Numbered from the stretch's first letter, positions 36,241-44,958 are shown. The stretch: 64,000 bases of DNA from Merdibacter massiliensis (GCF_900155395.1 NZ_LT699724.1:114356-178355), one strand, 5' to 3'. The notes: a model not told the origin generated them from the letters alone. Translations and numbers: made by a program.

Positions 36241-37398
36241 TTATTTACTGATATTCTTTTGTAAAGAAGGGGTGAAAAGGATGGTATAACCGTCTTGCTT
36301 CAGTGTGTATTCGTCGTTTGGTATTTCAAAACAGGTATCGTCAAATACCCACACAGCTTGTACGTGTATGTTCTTTTGTTGAAGCTGATTAATTAACTCT
36401 TTTCCTTCTTCATAACTTAATGTGAATAAAGTTGTTGATAGGCAATCCGCTAAGGTACTGTCGTCGCAAACAACTGTTACAGAACGCATGAAACGTGCTG
36501 GATAAAGCGTCGTAGGATCGATGATATGGGAATAAAGTTTGCCATCTGCTTCATAATATCTTTGATAATCTCCACTTGTGACGATCGCATGGGTGCCATC
36601 TAATGATAGTACTGCAATATTAGCAGTTTCAAGCTCGTTTGCAGAAGGCGTTTGGATACCCACGCGCCATGGTTCCCCATCTGTTTTGCTGCCGATCACC
36701 ATAACGTTTCCGCCTGCATTTAAAATAGCGCTATTGACACCTTTATCAGTTAAGTCCTCATATATCTTCTCAACTGCATATCCTTTAGCAATTCCCCCTA
36801 GATCGATGGAGACATTTTTATCTTTAATATAGATACGATTATTCGCTTCATCTATATCAACTGCATCCCAACTATTTGGGTTATATGCTGTTTGCAGTTC
36901 TTCTAATGCAGGCAAGGATCCGCTTTTTCCTTGTTTATTTTGTTTGATCCCTTCCTCGCGATATTGATGCCATACATTGAGAAGGGTTCCTTGTGTTGCG
37001 TCAAAATGATCACTATATTGGTAAAAAGAATATGCTTTTTGAATACATTCTAGTAATGGTGTGTCAACCTTGACTGCTGTTTTACCGGCTGCTTCATTTA
37101 TTGAACACAAATTTTGTATATCTTCATATGTATGATAATAATCAAAGAGTTTATTGTAGTAAATAAAACGTTCTTTGATGAACTGTAAATGTTCTTGGAA
37201 TGTCTCTTGATCGGTTGTTTCTGTATAGGTTACAAATGTATCGAATCCAATATCGGTCAAGGTTTCACTGTATTGCTGAACATGATTTTTGGTTTGTGTA
37301 CGTTGCTGCAGGACAAAGTAGATCGTGCAAATTAAAATTAAAAAACACAAAGAGAGCAGCAACCAGGAACGAACTTGTTTTGTTTTATTGTCTTTCAT
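36241..37398 (-). CDS. apbE: FAD:protein FMN transferase (ApbE)
   Basis: A 385-residue membrane-anchored ApbE, which links FMN covalently to threonine in target proteins on the outer face of the membrane. One N-terminal membrane segment (SWLLLSLCFLILICTIYFV) is followed by the flavin transferase domain with DLGGIAKGYAVEK, NAGGNVMVIGS, and SHIIDPTTLYPA. It is divergent from the Rnf operon, whose RnfG and RnfD carry the expected flavin sites. That makes Rnf maturation its likely job. The minus-strand start has RBS GGTGATG. Confidence 0.93.
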   Translation of the reverse strand: MKDNKTKQVRSWLLLSLCFLILICTIYFVLQQRTQTKNHVQQYSETLTDIGFDTFVTYTETTDQETFQEHLQFIKERFIYYNKLFDYYHTYEDIQNLCSINEAAGKTAVKVDTPLLECIQKAYSFYQYSDHFDATQGTLLNVWHQYREEGIKQNKQGKSGSLPALEELQTAYNPNSWDAVDIDEANNRIYIKDKNVSIDLGGIAKGYAVEKIYEDLTDKGVNSAILNAGGNVMVIGSKTDGEPWRVGIQTPSANELETANIAVLSLDGTHAIVTSGDYQRYYEADGKLYSHIIDPTTLYPARFMRSVTVVCDDSTLADCLSTTLFTLSYEEGKELINQLQQKNIHVQAVWVFDDTCFEIPNDEYTLKQDGYTILFTPSLQKNISK

Positions 37399-37491
37399 AG
37401 CATCACCGTTTCTATATTATAACAAAGATTTTTGTCGACTACAGGGAGATTATAGAAAAAACGGATTTTTCTGTTTTTCTGTATATTGTAG

Positions 37492-37500
37492 TGTTATAAT
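37492..37500 (+). promoter_or_regulatory. Extended -10 promoter of the rnf operon
   Basis: TGTTATAAT. Transcription would begin near 37507, which excludes the ATG at 37506 as rnfC start. Confidence 0.7.
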
Positions 37501-37547
37501 TATAAATGATTCGACAGGAAATGCGAAGGAAAGGAACGGTGAATACA

Positions 37548-38840
37548 ATGTCATTGTTATTGGGGGCCATGCACCAGCATATCCCCGGTTTCAAGGAATT
37601 GTCCGAACATAAGGACGTTATTGAAGTAAAGCCCGGAAAAGAAGTTTTCATTCCTCTCTTTGCCAACCACTCACAAAATTTTGAGTTGTTAGTGAAAGAG
37701 GGAGATTCAGTATTGGTCGGAACGAAACTGGCGATCTGCAAAGAAAGAATGACAGTACCTATTTATTCGAGCGTATCTGGTGTTGTCAAAGGAATGCGCA
37801 AAATGATGCATGCATCATTGAAACCAATTGAGCATATCGTAATTGAGCCAGATGGAAAACAAGAAACAATTGCAGCTTTTGAACCATTGAATTATGAACA
37901 GGCAACGAAGGAAGAATTAGTTGAATTTATGATGAATGCTGGAATTGTAGGATGTGGAGGTGCTTGTTTTCCGACTTACATGAAGTATCGAAATGTAAAG
38001 GGAATTGAAAAATTGATCATCAATGCGGTAGAATGTGAGCCGTTTATCACTGCAGATTATAAGATGGTAGAGGCATATTGCGATGAGATGGTTTACGGTA
38101 TCAAAGCAATGAAAAAAATGGCAGATGCCAAAGAAGCAGTCATCGCGATTAAAAAATCGCATCCGGAATTGATTTCAATCGTAGAGAAGGCGTGTGCCGA
38201 TACAGCAGATGTACATGTAGCAGCAGTTCCGGATGTATATCCAATGGGATGGGAACGTGTGCTAGTCCGTGAGCTCATGCATAAAGAATATGAAAAATTG
38301 CCTGCTGAGGTAGGTGCCATCGTAAATAATGCAACGACGGCAATTGCTTTTGCTCGCGCATTGACGAAAGGAATGCCAATCGTTGACAAAGTTGTTACCG
38401 TTTCAGGTGATGGTGTGAAGAATCCAGTCAATGTGCATGTTGCGGTTGGTACTCCGGTACATGAGATCATAGCGGCCTGCGGCGGTTATACAGCAGAAGA
38501 TGTAAAATTGATTGCTGGTGGGCCGATGATGGGAAAGACCATCGTTAATGATCAATGGGTAATTGATCGTGCTACAAATGCGATTACTGTTCTTGTTACA
38601 CGATCATTTGATTCAGTAGCCTGTTTGCGTTGTGGACGCTGCAGTGATCATTGTCCAGCTGGACTGCAGCCGGTGAGAATTGCACAAGCAGTAAAAGCAA
38701 ATGATAAAGAAGCTATGAAGAAACGCGGAGCGCTTGACTGCATCGAATGTGGATTATGTACTTATGTATGTCCATCGCAATTAAATGTTACAGAAAATGT
38801 GCGGAAAGCAAAACGTACATTGCTGGCAGCAAAAAAGTAA
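37548..38840 (+). CDS. rnfC: Rnf complex subunit C
   Basis: A 430-residue RnfC, the cytoplasmic NADH-side subunit of the ion-pumping ferredoxin:NAD oxidoreductase. It has the RnfC N-terminal barrel (HIPGFKELSEHKDVIEVKPG), the nucleotide-binding block GIVGCGGACFPTYMKY, and two [4Fe-4S] motifs near the C-terminus, CLRCGRCSDHCP and CIECGLCTYVCP. ATG 37548 is preferred; AAGGAAAGGA lies upstream and the in-frame GTG 37539 is very close to it. First gene of rnfCDGEA-X-B. Confidence 0.95.
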   Translation: MSLLLGAMHQHIPGFKELSEHKDVIEVKPGKEVFIPLFANHSQNFELLVKEGDSVLVGTKLAICKERMTVPIYSSVSGVVKGMRKMMHASLKPIEHIVIEPDGKQETIAAFEPLNYEQATKEELVEFMMNAGIVGCGGACFPTYMKYRNVKGIEKLIINAVECEPFITADYKMVEAYCDEMVYGIKAMKKMADAKEAVIAIKKSHPELISIVEKACADTADVHVAAVPDVYPMGWERVLVRELMHKEYEKLPAEVGAIVNNATTAIAFARALTKGMPIVDKVVTVSGDGVKNPVNVHVAVGTPVHEIIAACGGYTAEDVKLIAGGPMMGKTIVNDQWVIDRATNAITVLVTRSFDSVACLRCGRCSDHCPAGLQPVRIAQAVKANDKEAMKKRGALDCIECGLCTYVCPSQLNVTENVRKAKRTLLAAKK

Positions 38841-38856
38841 GGGGAGGTAAGAACGT

Positions 38857-40035
38857 ATGAAGTTTACTTTTAATGTTTCGCCAAACCTTCGTCAAGGACA
38901 AAGTACAAAAAGGATCATGTTCGAATTGATGCTTGGTTTGGCAGTTGTTTATCTTTTTTCATTATTCTATTATTTTAGTGAATATGGAGCATCCTATGCA
39001 TTGCAGGCTGTTTTGCTTTTGTTTGTTGCATTGATCGTTGCTCTTGTGACTGAAAGTGTTTTTGCTCTTGTGTTAAAAAAGGATATGAAACAGTATCTAA
39101 GCGGATCTTTTGGCTGGATCACTGCAATCATCCTGACTATGATGTGTAAAATCGATATTACACCATATGCATTAGGAGTGGCAACATTCTTTAGCATTTT
39201 CTTTGGAAAATTGTTATTTGGCGGCTTTGGAAATAATATCTTCAATCCGGCTGCTTTTGGAAGAGCTGTTATTTTTAATGCTTTTATTGGAGCTACAACA
39301 AATGTGGTCACTTCTGCAACACCATTGACTATCCTTGGCACAAATTTTAGCTGGATGCCTGGTACGGAAAAAGCTATTCAATCCATGATGGATTCCGTAG
39401 GCGGTATTACGACTTTATTTACCGGCTGGTATCCAGGTGCTATTGGTGAAACGAGTGCATTGCTGATTATAATTGTTGGCATAGTCTTGTCAATTCGCCA
39501 CGTCATCGACTGGAGAGTACCAACTGTTTATCTGATCTCTATCTTTGTTTTGACTGCAGCAGTCGCATTATTATGCGGTATTGATAGTTATAATGGTCTG
39601 CCAGGCTTTATCTGGTATCCATGTGTGCATGTATTGAGCGGGGGTGTTGTATTTGGCGCGGTGTTTATGTTGACCGATCCGGTTACCTCTCCGACAAGTG
39701 CGCAAGGCAGAACATTATTTGCATTAGGTGCCGCAATTATTACTGTATTGATTCGTTTAAAGGCTAATATGCCGGAAGGCTGTCTTTATTCAATATTGAT
39801 CATGAATATGTTGACTCCTTTGATTGAATCAGCTATGGATGGCAAACAGTTGGTTGTTCGAATTCGTGCCAGAAAAGCATTTGCCGGTTTAGCTGCCATC
39901 GGATTGGCTCTTGTCTTGTTAGCTGCCAGTGTCGTAACGCCGGTGAATGAAGATCCTACTACTTCTGCTACTAATGAGACAATGTATGATCAACTTATAA
40001 ATAATCAATCTGTAGAAAGGGGCGGTAGTCTATGA
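38857..40035 (+). CDS. rnfD: Rnf complex subunit D
   Basis: A 392-residue integral membrane subunit of Rnf with about ten membrane helices. The likely covalent FMN site is Thr155 in TSATPLTIL, the RnfD/NqrB-type motif modified by ApbE. AGGGGAGG precedes the ATG. Its last 4 bases overlap rnfG. It probably forms part of the sodium or proton path with RnfA and RnfE. Confidence 0.94.
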   Translation: MKFTFNVSPNLRQGQSTKRIMFELMLGLAVVYLFSLFYYFSEYGASYALQAVLLLFVALIVALVTESVFALVLKKDMKQYLSGSFGWITAIILTMMCKIDITPYALGVATFFSIFFGKLLFGGFGNNIFNPAAFGRAVIFNAFIGATTNVVTSATPLTILGTNFSWMPGTEKAIQSMMDSVGGITTLFTGWYPGAIGETSALLIIIVGIVLSIRHVIDWRVPTVYLISIFVLTAAVALLCGIDSYNGLPGFIWYPCVHVLSGGVVFGAVFMLTDPVTSPTSAQGRTLFALGAAIITVLIRLKANMPEGCLYSILIMNMLTPLIESAMDGKQLVVRIRARKAFAGLAAIGLALVLLAASVVTPVNEDPTTSATNETMYDQLINNQSVERGGSL

Positions 40036-40547
40036 AAAAGATTTTGCATCTAACGTTATTTTTGGCTATCGTTTCTGCAATAGCTGGCGGTGCTTTGGCT
40101 TATGCAAATCAATTGACAGCACCAATCATTAAAGCAAATGAAGAAGCTGCTGAAAAAGAAAGCTTATTGGAATTGTATCCGGGATCTTCTGTAGATGATT
40201 TTACAGAAGTGGAATATGATGGAGAGTCTGCAACGATCCAAAAAATCTATCGCTATAAAGAAGACGCTTATGTATTCAGCATGGCTGTCAGCGGTTATAG
40301 TGAAGGTACAACTTTCCTGGTATCCATTGATGATGCAGGTCAAATTGTAGCTTACAAAGGGATGAGCAACGGCGATACGAAAGGTTTAGGAAGCCGTGTT
40401 TTGGATGACGAACAATTTATCAATGGTTTGATTGGTCATGATGCTTCTGGTAAATTGGATACGATCTCTGGAGCTACTCGATCAAGCCAGCCTGTCGTTG
40501 ATGGAATCCATGAAGCTGCTGAAGTTTGTAAGCAGATAAAAGAATAG
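40032..40547 (+). CDS. rnfG: Rnf complex subunit G
   Basis: A 171-residue subunit with one N-terminal membrane helix (LHLTLFLAIVSAIAGGALA) and an outer FMN-binding domain. The flavinylation motif SGAT lies at residues 146-149, with Thr149 as the expected attachment point. It overlaps rnfD by 4 bases and precedes rnfE by 11. Confidence 0.95.
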   Translation: MKKILHLTLFLAIVSAIAGGALAYANQLTAPIIKANEEAAEKESLLELYPGSSVDDFTEVEYDGESATIQKIYRYKEDAYVFSMAVSGYSEGTTFLVSIDDAGQIVAYKGMSNGDTKGLGSRVLDDEQFINGLIGHDASGKLDTISGATRSSQPVVDGIHEAAEVCKQIKE

Positions 40548-40558
40548 GAGGAAACAAG

Positions 40559-41218
40559 ATGGATAGAAAAAAGAACTTTACTGCCGGTTTCCTTCGTGAA
40601 AACCCAGTTTTTTCCCTTTATTTAGGATGTTGTTCAACACTTGCAATTACCACTTCACTTAATAATGCAATTGGGATGGGAGTTGCAGTTATTGCTGTAT
40701 TGATCCTTTCCAATGTATTGATTTCTTTGATGCGCAAGATCACACCAAATGAGATTCGTATTCCTGTTTATATTGTGATCATTGCAGCACTGGTCAAAGT
40801 GATTCAGATGCTGATTCAGGCATATGCGCAATCTTTGTATACTTCGTTAGGAACCTTTATTCCTTTGATCGTAGTGAACTGCATCATCTTAGGACGTGCA
40901 GAGGCATTTGCATCCAAAAACGGCGTATTGGACTCTGCTTTAGATGGCTTAGGAATGGGCTTAGGTTATACTTGTGCGATTATTGTTATGTCTTTGATTC
41001 GTGAAATATTGGCCACTGGTATGATTCATTTTACCAATCCGTTCGATGCAGCACAGGTCTTATTTGAAATTCGTTTGATTCCGGAGGATTTTGTCATATC
41101 CTTGTTCTCACAACCTTTTGGAGCTTTCTGTACATTTGCTTGTTTGGCAGCGGCATTAGTTGCTTATAAAGACCATCAGGCAAAAAAACAAGAACGTTTA
41201 GAGAAGGAGGCAAAGTAA
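40559..41218 (+). CDS. rnfE: Rnf complex subunit E
   Basis: A 219-residue membrane subunit paired with RnfA in pseudo-symmetry. It has six hydrophobic segments and the conserved NPVFSLYLGCCSTLA and VVNCIILGRAEAFAS blocks, whose cysteine and the matching one in RnfA may hold a shared iron centre. AGGAGG precedes the ATG. It lies 1 base before rnfA. Confidence 0.95.
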   Translation: MDRKKNFTAGFLRENPVFSLYLGCCSTLAITTSLNNAIGMGVAVIAVLILSNVLISLMRKITPNEIRIPVYIVIIAALVKVIQMLIQAYAQSLYTSLGTFIPLIVVNCIILGRAEAFASKNGVLDSALDGLGMGLGYTCAIIVMSLIREILATGMIHFTNPFDAAQVLFEIRLIPEDFVISLFSQPFGAFCTFACLAAALVAYKDHQAKKQERLEKEAK

Positions 41219-41219
41219 A

Positions 41220-41795
41220 ATGGGTGAATTATTTACATTGCTGATTACCAGTGTTTTGATCAATAACGTTGTATTGAATCAATTTCTAGGAATTTGTCCA
41301 TTTATGGGCGTTTCAAAAAAAGCTAGCAGTGCCATTGGTATGAGCCTGGCTGTTGTCTTTGTTATCGTTGCTGCAAGCATCGTTACTTATGGGTTGTATT
41401 ATTTAGTACTTGTTCCTTTAGGAATTACCTTTATGGATCTTATCACGTTTATTCTTGTCATCGCATCTTTGGTTCAGCTGACAGAGATGTTTATCAAAAA
41501 AACGAGTCCATCGTTGTATAAGTCTTTAGGTGTCTATCTACCATTGATTACGACAAACTGCGTTGTATTGAATGTATGTTTACAAAATATCGAACAACAA
41601 TTCGATTTTGCACACATGTTGGTTTACTCTGTAGGTACACCATTGGGCTTTGGTCTTGTCCTTTATATTTTTGCGACAATTCGTGAGCGATTGGATGTCT
41701 GTGATGTACCAACACCTTTTAAAGGCAATCCAATTGCACTTGTTGTTGCGGCTATTATGGCAATGGCATTTGGCGGACTGGCAGGTTTGGTATAA
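41220..41795 (+). CDS. rnfA: Rnf complex subunit A
   Basis: A 191-residue six-helix membrane subunit. It has FLGICPFMGVSKK and LPLITTNCVVLNVC, with cysteines conserved in the RnfA/NqrE family. GGAGGCAAAG precedes the ATG. Its stop codon overlaps the start of a small gene (TAATG), so the two are translationally coupled. Confidence 0.95.
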   Translation: MGELFTLLITSVLINNVVLNQFLGICPFMGVSKKASSAIGMSLAVVFVIVAASIVTYGLYYLVLVPLGITFMDLITFILVIASLVQLTEMFIKKTSPSLYKSLGVYLPLITTNCVVLNVCLQNIEQQFDFAHMLVYSVGTPLGFGLVLYIFATIRERLDVCDVPTPFKGNPIALVVAAIMAMAFGGLAGLV

Positions 41796-41974
41796 TGAAA
41801 CTTCAAACAATTGTGGCTGCCGTTATTTTCATTGCTGTGATGGGTGGAATCTATGCGATATCGTATGTATTGAATCATAAAACGCCAAAACCGCCCGGAT
41901 GTGAACATTTAAAACCGCAGTGTAAAGGGTGTCATGATACACATTGTATCAATCATCCGAATTATCAACGATAG
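41795..41974 (+). CDS. Small Cys-rich membrane protein inside the rnf operon
   Basis: A 59-residue protein encoded between rnfA and rnfB. It has one membrane helix (IVAAVIFIAVMGGIYAISYV), then a short Pro-rich neck and a Cys/His-rich tail with C-x6-C-x2-C-x4-C spacing (CEHLKPQCKGCHDTHC), able to hold a metal or an iron-sulfur cluster. Its ATG overlaps the rnfA stop by one base, and rnfB starts 18 bases after it. I know no named family. Position and coupling argue for a role in the Rnf complex; this is inference. Confidence 0.8.
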   Translation: MKLQTIVAAVIFIAVMGGIYAISYVLNHKTPKPPGCEHLKPQCKGCHDTHCINHPNYQR

Positions 41975-41992
41975 AAAGGAAGGGGCATATAT

Positions 41993-42301
41993 ATGATAGC
42001 AGCAATTGGCATGATGTTGATCTTAGGTGCCTTGTTAGGACTTGGACTTGGTATTGCCGACAAATATTTAAAAGTCGAAGTAGATGAACGAGTAGAGAAG
42101 GTGACTGAAATGCTGCCAAATTATAATTGCGGCGGCTGTGGTTATGCAGGTTGCAGCGGACTTGCAGAGGCACTTGTTTCTGGTGAGATTCAAACTGTTT
42201 CCTGCCGCCCTTGTAAACCAGAGAGACGTCAAGAAATTGCCGATTATTTGAACAATACGCCAGGTCCTGATGGGACTTGTGTCAAAGTAAAAGTTTTATA
42301 A
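41993..42301 (+). CDS. rnfB: Rnf complex subunit B, short form without ferredoxin domain
   Basis: A 102-residue RnfB-like protein. An N-terminal membrane helix (MIAAIGMMLILGALLGLGLG) is followed by the RnfB [4Fe-4S] domain, NYNCGGCGYAGCSGLAEAL, with ligands Cys46, Cys49, Cys54 and Cys71. Usual RnfB continues with two or more CxxCxxC ferredoxin clusters (180-330 residues). Here the frame stops and a terminator starts within a few bases, so the loss is not a simple frameshift. GAAAGGAAGG precedes the ATG. How electrons enter from ferredoxin is unclear. Confidence 0.9.
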   Translation: MIAAIGMMLILGALLGLGLGIADKYLKVEVDERVEKVTEMLPNYNCGGCGYAGCSGLAEALVSGEIQTVSCRPCKPERRQEIADYLNNTPGPDGTCVKVKVL

Positions 42302-42304
42302 AAG

Positions 42305-42348
42305 AAAAGCTATGTTTTCGATTTCATAAAAGAAAACATAGCTTTTTT
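42305..42348 (+). terminator. Terminator of the rnf operon
   Basis: Stem AAAGCTATGTTTTC / GAAAACATAGCTTT with six T; it can also serve comK on the other strand. Confidence 0.88.
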
Positions 42349-42350
42349 GT

Positions 42351-42764
42351 TTAGTTTAGATAATCAATATACATTTGGCAACGATCGATTTGTCGTTTTA
42401 CGATGCTGTATCGAAAAGGGATCGTTAAGGAATCGCCATTTTTGAAGCGAATGCAAGTTTCACTTTCTTTTGGATGATAGTCTTTAATTGCACCCAGATT
42501 GATCCAGATTGTATTCGGACTGGAACACAAGCCAAAAGGCATAAATAATTCATTACGTCGGATTGATGTCAAAACCGGAATATGTTTACGAGCTGTCATG
42601 ATTTGTGCAAATGCTTCCCGTCGTCCTTGTAAAGTGGATCCCTCCTGCTTACAACGCATATTTAAAAATGCACTGACAGATCGACAAGATCGATATTCTT
42701 TTCCTTTATCTGTATTGATGCATACACAACTATTATCCCATTCATAATTTAAATATAAAATCAT
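42351..42764 (-). CDS. comK: ComK-family competence regulator
   Basis: A 137-residue ComK-like transcription factor. Conserved blocks match B. subtilis ComK in order: EGSTLQGRREAF, ARKHIPVLTS, ELFMPFGLCSSPNTIWINL, and IRFKNGDSLTIPFRYSI. It is shorter than BsuComK (192) and ends after the core. The start at 42764 is chosen because GAGGAGG lies 7 bases upstream on the minus strand; a longer frame to 42809 has no such site. In Bacillus ComK binds paired AT boxes and drives DNA-uptake genes; none of those are in this window. Confidence 0.87.
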   Translation of the reverse strand: MILYLNYEWDNSCVCINTDKGKEYRSCRSVSAFLNMRCKQEGSTLQGRREAFAQIMTARKHIPVLTSIRRNELFMPFGLCSSPNTIWINLGAIKDYHPKESETCIRFKNGDSLTIPFRYSIVKRQIDRCQMYIDYLN

Positions 42765-43150
42765 TTTGATTCCTCCTCTATCTGTTTCATACGCGTAAAG
42801 TGGAATCATCCCTAAATAATTGATGAATTTTAGTTCTTAATATACAACAACTTATCTGCATCTAGGATATCATTTTATGAAATAATTAGACGTCGTCATC
42901 TTTATATTGAACACATGGGAATAGGGAACCAGTTTGTTCAAAGTTTACTCTACCAACTAAAAAATATGACGAAAGAAACCTTAAGTTCTTTGATGATGTA
43001 TATTCCAACTTGGTTCAATATGATGTTTGTATGCAAGCATTCAAAAACGAAAAGAAGAAAAAGTGTTTGACCTTTTCTTCCATTTAGATAGGGTAACTTT
43101 TTCATTTGTCCCTTTTTGACAATAACAGAAAGGGACAAAAATGTCAAATA
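42765..43150. other. Gene-poor spacer between comK and the peptidase gene
   Basis: A 386-base spacer. It holds the comK ribosome site, an inverted repeat at 43105-43139 (TTTGTCCCTTT / AAAGGGACAAA) without a clear T tail, and an ATG-less open stretch on the plus strand at 42911-43087. No confident gene is seen. Confidence 0.6.
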
Positions 43151-43831
43151 TCAGGGATCGATTACCGTTGGCGTCTTACCAATACCTACGACTTCTGCAA
43201 CAATTTTTCTCCAGGAACAACATCCACATATTCCATCGGCTGATAATCCATTATTTCTCTGAAATGCTACCAAAGCATTTCTTGTGTTTTGACCAAAAGC
43301 ACCATCTAATGTTTTTGTAGAATAGCCTAGTGCGTTCAATGCGTCCTGCAATACAAGGACATAAATTCCTCTGCTTCCATTTCTCAGTGTAGGATATCCG
43401 GCACTACAAGCGGGAGGACCGTAACGCTTATCAAAATGGACCCAGGTAGGAGTAAGATTTTGCGGTTCTACATAAGACCAGACACCTAAATTATTGGCAG
43501 TCCACCATAAACGATTTCTTTCGCTGCTGGTCAATGCCTGTCCACAGTCAAAGGCAACCCCTGCATAATGTTGAGATTGTTGCCCGTGACCTCCTTCCCA
43601 AATTCGTTTAAAGGCATAACGAAAAGGGATCGGTGAATTGAATGAACGCCGGGTAGCGTTCCAGCTTTCCAGTGCTGCAGTGCTGGTCCATAGTACACTG
43701 GACGTACTCGAACCACGGAATTCCTTTACTTTCATCGTCGAACCATATACATAAGGCATTGTTTCATTCTCACCGCGATAAAATATTTCCAAAGCTTTTG
43801 TATTTACATCATAAACGATAATTTTTGCCAC
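43151..43831 (-). CDS. M15-like peptidase with peptidoglycan-binding module
   Basis: A 226-residue protein. The N-terminal two thirds resemble VanY/D-Ala-D-Ala carboxypeptidase-type M15 enzymes: likely zinc ligands are His88 and Asp95 in SQHYAGVAFDCG and His132 in WVHFDKR. The C-terminal third is one peptidoglycan-binding module (GYPTLRNGSRGIYVLVLQDA to DGICG). No signal peptide is present. GTG 43831 follows AAAGGAGG on the minus strand. It is likely a wall or spore-wall peptidase, released by lysis or a non-classical route; this is inferred. Confidence 0.82.
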   Translation of the reverse strand: MAKIIVYDVNTKALEIFYRGENETMPYVYGSTMKVKEFRGSSTSSVLWTSTAALESWNATRRSFNSPIPFRYAFKRIWEGGHGQQSQHYAGVAFDCGQALTSSERNRLWWTANNLGVWSYVEPQNLTPTWVHFDKRYGPPACSAGYPTLRNGSRGIYVLVLQDALNALGYSTKTLDGAFGQNTRNALVAFQRNNGLSADGICGCCSWRKIVAEVVGIGKTPTVIDP

Positions 43832-43986
43832 TATATACCTCCTTTCCATTCTATTTTATGAAGCTTCAGATGATCTATATAGGCAGAAAAAAACAATTTG
43901 ATAGAGAAATGGAGTCTTTTTAGGTAGTTGAAGGTTCATAAAGAACATGATACACTATTTCTCGGCAAGCAAAAGGAGAGAAGTGA

Positions 43987-44958
43987 ATGGAAATCAAAGA
44001 GATCGCAACCTACCTGATGGACACAGGGGAAGGCTTGTTAATAGGAGGATATCGTGAAAATGGGATCGTTGATGAAGAACGTTCCTTTCTTTCTACAAAA
44101 TTAGAAAAATTATTTACATCTAGTCAACGAAAGGAGGCAACCTTGCCTAGTCATGCATGGATTTTAGAGCAGTTACGAGCATATCAAAATCAAGAAATGA
44201 GTTTTATGCAGTTCAGTGAGAAAGTAGGGCAGCAATATTATGCATGTAAAAGGGAATGGAACTTGTTCATGCCTAGCTCATTGGTCATCGCATTAGTTTC
44301 TTTTGAACAAGCGCATTATTTGTTATTATGCGATCAAAGCTATAAAAGCAGTTTTCAATGTTCTTTAGATGATCATCAACAGGCAGTTTGTACACCGCAG
44401 AAAATTTTATCAAATACTTTATTAAAAAGTGATTTTGGCTTTACGATTTCTTTAGGAGATCATGCAGTCCATATTTATGAACAAAAACAGAAAAAGGGCT
44501 ACGTCTTGAGTGAGAATTTTTTGGAAGCAGATCTCCTTCCTTCTTATGCAGAAGTACAAAAGGTGATGGATGAAAGTGTACGCGGCCTTAGTGAAAAATA
44601 TGAAATGGATATTACGCAGGCATTGACCAAGATGAAACAGCTGACAAAGGATCACGTGCAAGAACAAGAAGAGCTTTTAGTAGAAGAGGTGGCAGAGGAA
44701 GTATTTCATGAAGTTCCATATGCCGCTGACGAATTTTGTGCTTTAATGAAACAACATGGTATTCGTGATACGATTCCGCTAGAAAGTGTAAAAATAAGAA
44801 AATCATTATCTATGCAGCAGATCAAAACAGATACAGGTGTAGAGATCACGTTTCCTGTTGAATATATGAATGAAAGCGATAAGCTTGAAATCAAACATGA
44901 GTCAGGAGGTACAATCCTGATATCTATCAAAAATGTAACACATATACAAAATCGTTAA
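43987..44958 (+). CDS. Nucleoid-associated protein, NdpA/YejK family
   Basis: A 323-residue protein of the 37-kDa nucleoid-associated family. The C-terminal landmark IKTDTGVEITFPVEYM (residues 278-293) and EIKHESGGTILISIKNV are characteristic. Family members bind DNA in E. coli; in Firmicutes the role is not established. AAAGGAGAG precedes the ATG. It lies 45 bases before a zinc-ribbon gene that has its own -10. Confidence 0.78.
   Translation: MEIKEIATYLMDTGEGLLIGGYRENGIVDEERSFLSTKLEKLFTSSQRKEATLPSHAWILEQLRAYQNQEMSFMQFSEKVGQQYYACKREWNLFMPSSLVIALVSFEQAHYLLLCDQSYKSSFQCSLDDHQQAVCTPQKILSNTLLKSDFGFTISLGDHAVHIYEQKQKKGYVLSENFLEADLLPSYAEVQKVMDESVRGLSEKYEMDITQALTKMKQLTKDHVQEQEELLVEEVAEEVFHEVPYAADEFCALMKQHGIRDTIPLESVKIRKSLSMQQIKTDTGVEITFPVEYMNESDKLEIKHESGGTILISIKNVTHIQNR

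Noticed and set aside
43105..43139. Inverted repeat TTTGTCCCTTT/AAAGGGACAAA as a terminator
   Set aside because: No T tract follows the stem on either strand, so it is reported only as a repeat in the spacer.
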